From JBEBBU01 sp041158225 (GTDB taxonomy: Bacteria; Pseudomonadota; Gammaproteobacteria; Methylococcales; Methylococcaceae), in NCBI GenBank assembly GCA_041158225.1, contig JBEBBU010000180.1, positions 1 to 7,778 of the forward strand: 7,778 bases of DNA. The letters run 5' to 3'. The notes beneath the pieces are model-generated. The model made no database searches and was not told the DNA's origin. It saw only the letters and a list, made by a program, of their open reading frames with translations. The translations under genes and the position numbers were made by a program. How positions within the stretch are numbered: the first letter of the stretch is position 1; every line of letters starts with the position of its first letter. Of the stretch, positions 1 through 5,786 are shown one piece after another.

Positions 1-1
1 T

Positions 2-133
2 TTCAACCGTACGCTGCAACAGCACTTCAGTGACATCTATCCCAACACCCAGGTCAGCAGTGACCAGGTCATGGATGCCATGCTGAATGTCATGCGCCAG
101 GAACCAAGGCTGGCCGTATACGCTGCCGGCTAG
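2..133 (+). CDS. DUF3015 family exported protein, C-terminal fragment
   Basis: This frame is open from the window edge to TAG at 131-133 and encodes the last 43 residues of a protein that begins outside the window. The visible peptide has a HFSDIYPN stretch, then a segment with Val and Met at regular spacing, and ends in PRLAVYAAG. From memory this matches the C-terminus of DUF3015 proteins, whose ends read roughly HFSxIF...V...VL...PRLAxYA. Family members are small exported proteins of unknown function. They are often encoded directly beside a DUF4105 gene, as here, where the next gene starts inside this one with a 47-nt overlap. Signal peptide and Cys residues cannot be checked because the 5' part is missing. 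The assignment rests on a short stretch plus the neighbour, so it is likely but not certain. Confidence 0.7.
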   Translation, partial: FNRTLQQHFSDIYPNTQVSSDQVMDAMLNVMRQEPRLAVYAAG

Positions 134-1997
134 ATGGTCCTGTGGCCTGCTGCTGTGGCCACTGGCTGGCGCAGCAGCAGGTCAGGATCCTGCAGCACTG
201 GCAACCTCACCTGACTGGCTGGCCCTGGGTCATTACCACGCCACATGGAGTGGCCACTATCAGGGAGAAGCCGACGATCCGGCCTTTTACCTCTCCCCCA
301 CAGGCAGCACCGATCCTCTGGCAGAACTGGAAGCCACGCTGGAAGGTCTCAGGCAGGCCAGGGATCACGGCAGCATGGAAGCTTTTGCCTGCAGCTATCC
401 AGCCAGGCTGCACTGGATCTATCAGCAAAAGACGCTTCAGCCCCTGCTACCGCCCGGACATCCCGCAGCTCCCGTCTGTCCCGAGCTTGAGACATGGATG
501 GCAGACGTGCAGCCACAGGGCGTCACGCTGGTCTTTCCCGGCGCCTATCTTGACAGCGCATCCTCCATGTTCGGGCACAGCTTTCTGCGCATTGACAGGG
601 CAACAGCTTCCTCAACAGCGCCCCTGCTCGCCACCACCATCAATTTCACCGCAGACGCCGAACAGGCACGCCGGGACAATGAGCTTTTCTACGCATGGAA
701 AGGGCTGACCGGCGGCTATCCAGGGAAATTTTCCATACTGCCCTATCATACCCAGGTCAGCACCTATAACCACATGGAAAGCCGCGACATCTGGGAGTAT
801 GCACTCAGGCTGGATGCCAGCGAAACACGCCAGCTGATGCGTCATGTCTGGGAGGTGCGCCCTATCCGCTTTGACTACTATTTCATGGATGAAAACTGCA
901 GTTACCGCACCCTGGCACTGCTGGATGTCGCCCGTCCGTCACTGGATCTCAGATCTTCCATGCCCGACTGGGTGCTTCCTGTCGATGCCGTGCGTGCACT
1001 CAGCGAAAGGGGCATGGTCAGACAGGTCAGCTGGCGTCCATCATCCTCCAGTACCCTGCAGTACCACGTGGAACAGCTCAGCAAGGATGAACAGGATGAG
1101 GTAATCGCCCTGGAAAACGGCACGCAGCACTGCTGCGACCGGGAACAGACCAGAGCCATACCAGGTAAAGTACTCGAAGTAGCTTACGAAGCCCTGCGCT
1201 ATCACACCATACCGCTGGAGCCGGCATCACGGCAGCGCAGCAGTGAGCGCGCACTGGCACTGCTGGCGGCCAGAAGCCACCAGCCGGCCGGCAGTGGACT
1301 GGCGGCGCCGCCACAGCCAGCGGTGGCGCCTGAACAGGGTCATCCATCCAGGCGTATCAGTAGCGGCGCTGGTTTCCAGAATGGCGAGGCATTCGGTGAA
1401 CTGGAATACCGCCCACTCTATCATGACCTGACCGATCCAGCTGCAGGCTACCAGCAGGGAGCCGCCATCAGTTTCCTGGATACCAGTCTGCGCAGCTATG
1501 GCCATGGCGAATATCAGCTGGAACAGCTGGAAGCATTGGGCATATCCTCGCTGAACGCCATGAACCGCTTCATTTACCCTTCATCCTGGCAGTTCAGACT
1601 GGGCGCACGCCGCATCAGCATGGATGGCGGGCGCCCGTTGCTGGCTTATCTGGAAGGCGACTGGGGCGGCGCCATCGCCCCTGCACGCCATCATCTGCTC
1701 TATGGACTGGCCAGCGCCAGCCTGCTCGGTGGCAGTGTACTGCCATCATGGCTGAACCCAGGCTTTGGCCCCAGAGCAGGCTGGCTGTATCAGGACCTGC
1801 TGGGCGGCCAGGGCATGCTGGATGCCAGCTACCGCTGCTATCTGGCCAGTCCCGACCAGTGTCTGACCAGCCTGCGCCTGGAACACACGCTCAATCTGCC
1901 GGGTGGTCACCAGAGCCTGCGTTTCAGGGCAGGACGCGAGAGCGGCATGGGGAGTGAGGGCAATCTTGTCTCCCTGAGCTACCAGCACTATTTCTGA
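87..1997 (+). CDS. DUF4105 family envelope protein with predicted C-terminal beta-barrel
   Basis: This 636-residue protein probably acts in the periplasm and outer membrane; its function is unknown. Residues 1-33 look like a signal peptide: Arg at 5 and 16, a hydrophobic core at about 19-32, and an Ala-rich cleavage region. Residues 42-85 hold the family start (SPDWLALGHY, then an FYLS...DPLAELEAT pattern). The DUF4105 core follows, with FGHSFLRID at 162-170 and DENCSYRTLALL at 268-279; His164 and Cys271 are the candidate catalytic pair. Residues 400-420 are a Pro/Ala/Gln linker. From about 424 the chain alternates polar and hydrophobic residues and ends in SYQHYF, with the terminal Phe typical of outer-membrane barrels. 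The ATG at 87 is the only standard start upstream of the hydrophobic core (no in-frame GTG or TTG), and it lacks a clear ribosome binding site, so translation may be coupled to the overlapping DUF3015 gene. Length fits the family. Confidence 0.85.
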   Translation: MSCARNQGWPYTLPARWSCGLLLWPLAGAAAGQDPAALATSPDWLALGHYHATWSGHYQGEADDPAFYLSPTGSTDPLAELEATLEGLRQARDHGSMEAFACSYPARLHWIYQQKTLQPLLPPGHPAAPVCPELETWMADVQPQGVTLVFPGAYLDSASSMFGHSFLRIDRATASSTAPLLATTINFTADAEQARRDNELFYAWKGLTGGYPGKFSILPYHTQVSTYNHMESRDIWEYALRLDASETRQLMRHVWEVRPIRFDYYFMDENCSYRTLALLDVARPSLDLRSSMPDWVLPVDAVRALSERGMVRQVSWRPSSSSTLQYHVEQLSKDEQDEVIALENGTQHCCDREQTRAIPGKVLEVAYEALRYHTIPLEPASRQRSSERALALLAARSHQPAGSGLAAPPQPAVAPEQGHPSRRISSGAGFQNGEAFGELEYRPLYHDLTDPAAGYQQGAAISFLDTSLRSYGHGEYQLEQLEALGISSLNAMNRFIYPSSWQFRLGARRISMDGGRPLLAYLEGDWGGAIAPARHHLLYGLASASLLGGSVLPSWLNPGFGPRAGWLYQDLLGGQGMLDASYRCYLASPDQCLTSLRLEHTLNLPGGHQSLRFRAGRESGMGSEGNLVSLSYQHYF

Positions 1998-2009
1998 AGC
2001 CTGACAAAC

Positions 2010-2018
2010 TGTTAGAAT
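2010..2018 (+). promoter_or_regulatory. Candidate extended -10 promoter for the hslV run
   Basis: The stretch TGTTAGAAT is a TGn extension followed by TAGAAT, one mismatch from the sigma-70 -10 consensus. It lies in the 56-nt gap after the DUF4105 stop, the only sizeable non-coding stretch before hslV, and would start transcription near 2025, about 30 nt before the chosen start codon. No good -35 hexamer is present 16-18 bp upstream (1989-1996 is TATTTCTG), which is acceptable for extended -10 promoters. I see no sigma-32 type pair here, although hslVU is a heat-shock operon in E. coli. Confidence 0.45.
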
Positions 2019-2041
2019 GGACCGATACACAGCAGCGCAGC

Positions 2042-2045
2042 AGGA
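2042..2045 (+). promoter_or_regulatory. Ribosome binding site favouring the TTG start of hslV
   Basis: AGGA here lies 8 nt before the TTG at 2054, a good distance. For the alternative ATG at 2063 the same AGGA is 17 nt away, and the only nearer purine patch, GGA at 2056-2058, leaves just 4 nt. Spacing therefore supports TTG. Confidence 0.5.
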
Positions 2046-2053
2046 CAGCTCAT

Positions 2054-2617
2054 TTGGACAGCATGCATGGTACGACCATTGTCTCGGTTCGTCGCGACAA
2101 TCTGGTCGTCATTGGCGGTGACGGCCAGGTCACCCTTGGCAACACCGTGATGAAAAGCAACGCCCGCAAGGTAAGACGCCTGTATCATGGACAGGTTATT
2201 GCCGGATTTGCCGGCGCTACCGCCGATGCCTTCACCCTGTTCGAGCGCTTTGAAGCCCAGCTGGAAAAACACCGTGGCAATCTGACCCGGGCTGCCGTGG
2301 AACTGGTCAAGGACTGGCGTACCGACCGCATGCTGCGCCGCCTGGAAGCACTGCTGGCAGTTGCGGACAGGAGCGCATCCCTGATCATTTCAGGCACTGG
2401 CGATGTCATCGAGCCAGAAAACGGCCTGATTGCCATTGGCTCCGGCGGCCCCTTTGCCCAGTCAGCGGCTAGGGCACTGCTGGAAAATACCAGCATGAAT
2501 GCTCATGATATCGTGCAGCGTTCACTTTCCATCGCTGCCGACATCTGCATTTACACCAATCATAACCAGACCATCGAAATGCTGGATACGGATCCAGCTG
2601 CATCAGGGCCGACATGA
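2054..2617 (+). CDS. hslV: ATP-dependent protease proteolytic subunit HslV (ClpQ)
   Basis: HslV is the threonine-peptidase ring of the cytoplasmic HslUV protease and degrades proteins unfolded by HslU. The sequence follows E. coli HslV closely throughout. Counting the catalytic Thr as residue 1 (TTIVSVRR), the family residues fall where expected: Asp17 in GGDGQ, and Lys28 and Lys33 in TVMKSNARK. Later landmarks are GFAGATADAFTLFE, KDWRTDRMLRRLEALL, GSGGP and ICIYTNH. The TTG start gives a six-residue propeptide, MDSMHG, before Thr1, the length and pattern of the MEQFHG/A-TT type known from other proteobacteria. The ATG at 2063 would leave only MHG. TTG also has the better-spaced ribosome binding site. 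The mature chain is 181 residues, slightly longer than in E. coli because of a short DPAASGPT tail. The stop overlaps the hslU start in ATGA. Identity is near certain; the start is probable. Confidence 0.97.
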   Translation: MDSMHGTTIVSVRRDNLVVIGGDGQVTLGNTVMKSNARKVRRLYHGQVIAGFAGATADAFTLFERFEAQLEKHRGNLTRAAVELVKDWRTDRMLRRLEALLAVADRSASLIISGTGDVIEPENGLIAIGSGGPFAQSAARALLENTSMNAHDIVQRSLSIAADICIYTNHNQTIEMLDTDPAASGPT

Positions 2618-3936
2618 GTGAAATGACGCCACGCGAAATCGTCCAGGAACTGGACAAACATATTGTTGGCCAGACCGACGCCAAGCGCGCAGTAGCCATT
2701 GCCCTGCGCAACCGCTGGCGGCGTGCGCGGGTCAGCGATGAGGCACTGCGCCATGAAATCACCCCCAAGAACATTCTGATGATAGGCCCGACCGGTGTCG
2801 GCAAAACCGAGATTGCCCGACGCCTTGCACGTCTGGCGGGTGCACCATTCATCAAGGTTGAAGCCACCAAGTTCACCGAAATCGGCTATGTCGGGCGCGA
2901 TGTGGAATCCATCATCCGCGACCTTGCAGACCATGCGGTCAAAATGACACGCCAGCAGGAAATCGACAAGGTCAGGACCAGAACCCGGGAAGCTGCGGAA
3001 AACCGCATTCTTGATGCACTGCTACCCTCGGCAACCGCCCTGCAGGATGAAGATGAGTCACCAACCCGGCAGCGCTTCCGGCAGAAACTGCAGGATGGCG
3101 AACTGGCGGACAAGGAGATCGAAATCGAGGTAGCTGCTGCCCAGGTCGGCGTTGAAATCATGGCGCCTCCGGGCATGGAAGACATGAGCCAGCAGTTGCA
3201 GAGCCTGTTCCAGAACATGCATCAGGGCAGGCTGCGACATCGCAAACTCCGCGTTGCTGATGCCATGCGCCTGATCATGGATGAGGAAGCGCAGAAGATG
3301 CTGAACGAGGATGATATCAAGCTGCGCGCCATTACCGCAGTGGAGCAGCACGGTATCGTCTTCATTGACGAAATGGACAAGATATGCCGGCGCAGCGACT
3401 ACCAGGGCAGCAGTGATGTATCCAGGGAAGGCGTCCAGCGCGACCTGCTCCCACTGGTTGAGGGCTGCACCGTAAGCACCCGCCATGGCATGGTACATAC
3501 GGATCACATCCTGTTTATTGCCTCCGGGGCCTTTCACCTGACCAAGCCTTCCGACCTGATTGCAGAAATGCAGGGACGCTTCCCCATCCGGGTCGAGCTG
3601 ACGCCACTCGCCGTTGAAGACTTTGTCCGCATCCTTACCGAGCCGGACGCCTCCCTGACTGCTCAATATCGTGCCCTGCTGGCTACCGAAGGCGTAGATA
3701 TCGGGTTCAGCCCCTGTGGCATTGAACGCCTTGCCCAGATCAGCTGGGAGGTTAATGAACGCACCGAAAACATTGGCGCCAGACGCCTGCATACCGTACT
3801 GGAAAGGCTGCTGGAAAGCATCTCCTATGAGGCAGTTGAACACTCAGGGTCACGACTTACCATTGACGCAGCCTATGTCGATACGCATCTCGGAGAACTT
3901 GCCCGTGATGAAGACCTGAGCCGCTATATCCTCTAG
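2614..3936 (+). CDS. hslU: HslUV protease ATPase subunit HslU (ClpY)
   Basis: HslU is the hexameric AAA+ unfoldase that recognises substrates, unfolds them and threads them into HslV. At 440 residues it is close to E. coli HslU (443), with similar sequence from MSEMTPREIV to DEDLSRYIL. Visible landmarks: Walker A GPTGVGKT at 58-65, pore loop GYVG at 91-94, the variable I-domain at about 110-240, Walker B IVFIDE at 248-253, the highly conserved DVSREGVQRDLLPLVEGC at 268-285, the arginine-finger region GRFPIR at 321-326 (Arg322), and sensor 2 GARR at 388-391. The conserved C-terminus, which in this family inserts between HslV subunits, is intact. The ATG overlaps the hslV stop by 4 nt and has AGGG at 2605-2608 five nt upstream, so the two subunits are translationally coupled. 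The last codons and stop are duplicated immediately downstream (see the repeat at 3928-3945). Confidence 0.98.
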   Translation: MSEMTPREIVQELDKHIVGQTDAKRAVAIALRNRWRRARVSDEALRHEITPKNILMIGPTGVGKTEIARRLARLAGAPFIKVEATKFTEIGYVGRDVESIIRDLADHAVKMTRQQEIDKVRTRTREAAENRILDALLPSATALQDEDESPTRQRFRQKLQDGELADKEIEIEVAAAQVGVEIMAPPGMEDMSQQLQSLFQNMHQGRLRHRKLRVADAMRLIMDEEAQKMLNEDDIKLRAITAVEQHGIVFIDEMDKICRRSDYQGSSDVSREGVQRDLLPLVEGCTVSTRHGMVHTDHILFIASGAFHLTKPSDLIAEMQGRFPIRVELTPLAVEDFVRILTEPDASLTAQYRALLATEGVDIGFSPCGIERLAQISWEVNERTENIGARRLHTVLERLLESISYEAVEHSGSRLTIDAAYVDTHLGELARDEDLSRYIL

Positions 3937-3945
3937 ATCCTCTAG
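3928..3945 (+). repeat. Perfect 9-bp tandem duplication spanning the hslU stop codon
   Basis: The unit ATCCTCTAG occurs twice with no spacer. The first copy encodes the final Ile-Leu-stop of hslU. The second repeats Ile-Leu-stop in the same frame just after it, so the gene has two in-frame TAG codons nine nt apart. The family C-terminus (DLSRYIL, E. coli DLSRFIL) ends at the first stop, so the second copy is the extra one. A slipped-strand duplication is the simplest origin. Confidence 0.9.
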
Positions 3946-3967
3946 TCGCCAACACCATAAAGGCAGC

Positions 3968-4405
3968 ATGAACACAGATCCAGTTCCTCTCGATATCGTT
4001 TACCACCAGGACAGCGGTGTACTGGCGCTGCACTACGAAGACGGACGCGCATTCCGTCTTGACAGCGAATTCCTCAGGGTGCATTCACCGTCCGCCGAAG
4101 TCCAGGGGCATGGCCCCGGTCAGGGCACACTACAGCATGGCAAGGCTGGCGTCCGCATCGACAGCATTGACCCTGTGGGCCACTATGGCATCAAGCCGCA
4201 TTTTTCTGATGGTCACGACAGCGGCATTTTTGACTGGGCACTGCTCTACCAGCTGGGAGAACACCAGGAAGTGCTCTGGCAGGAATATCTGCGCCAGCTG
4301 GCAGCCAGCGGACTGAGCCGCGAAGCAGGTCACACGCCGCCGCGCGCACCCGCCCCATCCTGCGCCTCACACTCAAACTGCAAATCATCACATCATCCGG
4401 ACTGA
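3968..4405 (+). CDS. DUF971 / gamma-butyrobetaine hydroxylase-like N-terminal domain protein
   Basis: This small cytoplasmic protein (145 residues) of uncertain function carries the DUF971 domain (GBBH-like N-terminal domain). The domain covers about residues 8-92: a short beta-hairpin start, the LHYEDGRAFRL segment, SEFLRVHSPSAEVQGHG at 33-49, then the signature VGHYGIKPHFSDGHDSGIFDW at 70-90. A family-typical helix with LGEHQEVLWQEYLRQL follows. The ATG has AAAGG at 3959-3963 four nt upstream. It starts 31 nt after the hslU stop and ends 4 nt before ubiE, so it is very likely in the same operon; genes of this family are common beside hslU in gammaproteobacteria. Residues 119-145 form an unusual Pro/Ser/His-rich tail with Cys132, His135, Cys138, His142 and His143, which could bind metal but may be disordered. 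A link to iron-sulfur or ubiquinone metabolism can be inferred only from position. Confidence 0.88.
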   Translation: MNTDPVPLDIVYHQDSGVLALHYEDGRAFRLDSEFLRVHSPSAEVQGHGPGQGTLQHGKAGVRIDSIDPVGHYGIKPHFSDGHDSGIFDWALLYQLGEHQEVLWQEYLRQLAASGLSREAGHTPPRAPAPSCASHSNCKSSHHPD

Positions 4406-4409
4406 ACGC

Positions 4410-5159
4410 ATGACCGACCAGAACAAAACCCACTTTGGCTTCCGTGAAGTCCCCATCGCCGAAAAAGCCAGTATGGTTCGCGGCGTGTTCGACTCCGTAG
4501 CTTCCAAATACGATTTCATGAACGATCTGATGTCACTTGGCATCCACCGCCTGTGGAAACGCATTGCCGTTGACCTTGGGCATGTGCGCCGTGGCGAAAA
4601 GGTACTGGATCTGGCTGGTGGTACCGGCGACCTGAGCGCCCTGTTCCGGGCACGCGTAGGTCAGGATGGACTGGTGGTGCTCTCCGACATCAATGCCGCC
4701 ATGCTGCAGCGTGGCCGCGACCGCATGCTGGATGAAGGTGCTACAGGCAATATTGGCTATGTGCAGATTGATGCCGAGCAGATTCCCTTTCCTGACAATA
4801 CCTTCGACTGCATCAGCATCGCCTTTGGCCTGCGTAATGTCACGCGCAAGGAGTCAGCACTACGCTCCATGTATCGCGCCCTGAAACCGGGAGGCCGCCT
4901 GATCATTCTCGAGTTTTCTGAAGTCCAGGGCGCCCTGTTCCGCAAGACCTACGACCTGTATTCCTTCAAGATCCTGCCGGCGCTGGGCAAGATGGTCGCC
5001 AACGATGCCGAAAGCTACCGTTACCTCGCCGAATCCATACGCATGCATCCCAATCAGGAAACACTGAAAAGCATGATGCAGGAAGCCGGATTCGAGCGCT
5101 GTGAGTATTTCAATCTGACCCAGGGCGTAGTGGCTGTTCACCGTGGTTACAAGATCTGA
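4410..5159 (+). CDS. ubiE: Ubiquinone/menaquinone C-methyltransferase UbiE
   Basis: UbiE is the SAM-dependent C-methyltransferase that methylates the demethoxy-benzoquinol intermediate of ubiquinone biosynthesis and, in organisms that make menaquinone, demethylmenaquinol. The 249-residue chain matches E. coli UbiE (251) end to end. Residues 5-10 (NKTHFGF) and the family signature YDFMNDLMSLGIHRLWK at 34-50 are present. SAM-binding motif I is LDLAGGTGDL at 66-75, the acidic residue after strand 2 is Asp93 (SDIN), and DAEQIPFPDN at 121-130 is the next motif. The second signature, LKPGGRLIILEFS, is at 158-170, and the C-terminus GVVAVHRGYKI is typical. The ATG follows the DUF971 stop by 4 nt, with a modest GGA about 8 nt upstream. 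It heads a ubiE-ubiJ-ubiB block, so its main role here is likely ubiquinone synthesis. No menaquinone-specific genes are visible. Confidence 0.97.
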   Translation: MTDQNKTHFGFREVPIAEKASMVRGVFDSVASKYDFMNDLMSLGIHRLWKRIAVDLGHVRRGEKVLDLAGGTGDLSALFRARVGQDGLVVLSDINAAMLQRGRDRMLDEGATGNIGYVQIDAEQIPFPDNTFDCISIAFGLRNVTRKESALRSMYRALKPGGRLIILEFSEVQGALFRKTYDLYSFKILPALGKMVANDAESYRYLAESIRMHPNQETLKSMMQEAGFERCEYFNLTQGVVAVHRGYKI

Positions 5160-5168
5160 TTACCCATC

Positions 5169-5786
5169 ATGATACCCGACTGGCTTCTGCTCAGGGCACT
5201 TGAATCGCTGCTGGCGCTGGTGCTGCGCCCTGACGAAAAGGCAACCCGTTCCGTGCTGGCACAGATGCAGCAGAAGGTCATCGCCTTTGATATCCGGCCC
5301 GTACCTGGACTGGTCTATTTCTGTCCGCACAGCGAAGGTATTCAGGTGCTGCGTGAATTTTCCGGCACGCCTGACCTGCGCATGACCGGGCCGGCATGGG
5401 CGTTCCTGCGCCTGGCCATGGGCGCTGATGCCAGGGAACTGCTGTTCAGCGGGCATATCCGCCTGCAAGGCAAAGCCGATCTGGCCCAGCGCTTCAACCA
5501 GCTGCTGGCACAGGTACAGTTTCCTGGCCGGCAGACCCTGCACACGGTCACACGCTCCATCCAGCATTACGGCGCCATGGTCAGCAGCAAACTCTGGCTG
5601 GACGGACGCGAACTGCTGCAGGAAGAAACCGGCACGACGCCCACCCGTCTCGAAGCCGATGAACAGTTTGCCGCCATTGACAGGCTGCGTGATGACTGCG
5701 AACGCCTTGAGGCTCGCCTCACACAGTTACAGCAGGCCAGACAGCATCACCCCATACCTCATCATCAGGATAGCTCTGACTCATGA
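5169..5786 (+). CDS. ubiJ: Ubiquinone biosynthesis accessory factor UbiJ (SCP2 domain)
   Basis: UbiJ is a cytosolic lipid-binding accessory protein of the aerobic ubiquinone biosynthesis complex and presents the hydrophobic intermediates to the Ubi enzymes. The 205 residues compare with 201 in E. coli. Residues 4-20 form a hydrophobic N-terminal helix with LLLRALESLLALVL. An SCP2-like sterol-carrier fold covers about 25-115, including IRPVPGLVYF, TGPAWAFLRLAM and LQGKADLAQRFNQLLAQV at 99-116. Residues 161-190 look like a coiled coil, and the tail is His/Ser-rich. The region after 116, where many homologues have an acidic/Trp DWE-type motif and a GD pair, reads QFPGRQTLHTVTRSIQHYG, so it is divergent. 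It lies 9 nt after ubiE without a clear ribosome binding site and overlaps ubiB by ATGA, implying coupled translation. Assignment rests on fold pattern plus position between ubiE and ubiB. Confidence 0.9.
   Translation: MIPDWLLLRALESLLALVLRPDEKATRSVLAQMQQKVIAFDIRPVPGLVYFCPHSEGIQVLREFSGTPDLRMTGPAWAFLRLAMGADARELLFSGHIRLQGKADLAQRFNQLLAQVQFPGRQTLHTVTRSIQHYGAMVSSKLWLDGRELLQEETGTTPTRLEADEQFAAIDRLRDDCERLEARLTQLQQARQHHPIPHHQDSSDS

Noticed and set aside
142..708. A 188-codon + strand frame starting near the DUF4105 gene.
   Set aside because: It is an alternate frame of the DUF4105 gene, whose conserved motifs (FGHSFLRID and earlier) sit in the other frame; the composition is Pro/Ser/Trp/His-rich nonsense.
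1966..1994. TTGTCT and TATTTC spaced 17 bp, as a -35/-10 pair for hslV.
   Set aside because: The -10 matches only about half the consensus and lies inside the DUF4105 gene; the extended -10 at 2010-2018 is better.
3058..3843. A 261-codon open frame on the - strand.
   Set aside because: It lies wholly antisense to hslU, whose protein is conserved throughout; the translation shows no family motif and the opening is a by-product of codon bias.
3937..3950. GATCCTCTAG followed by TCGCC resembles a pUC-type polylinker (BamHI/XbaI/SalI region), suggesting vector carry-over.
   Set aside because: The match breaks after ten bases, flanking sequence is continuous genomic coding DNA on both sides, and the stretch is fully explained as a second copy of the hslU end.
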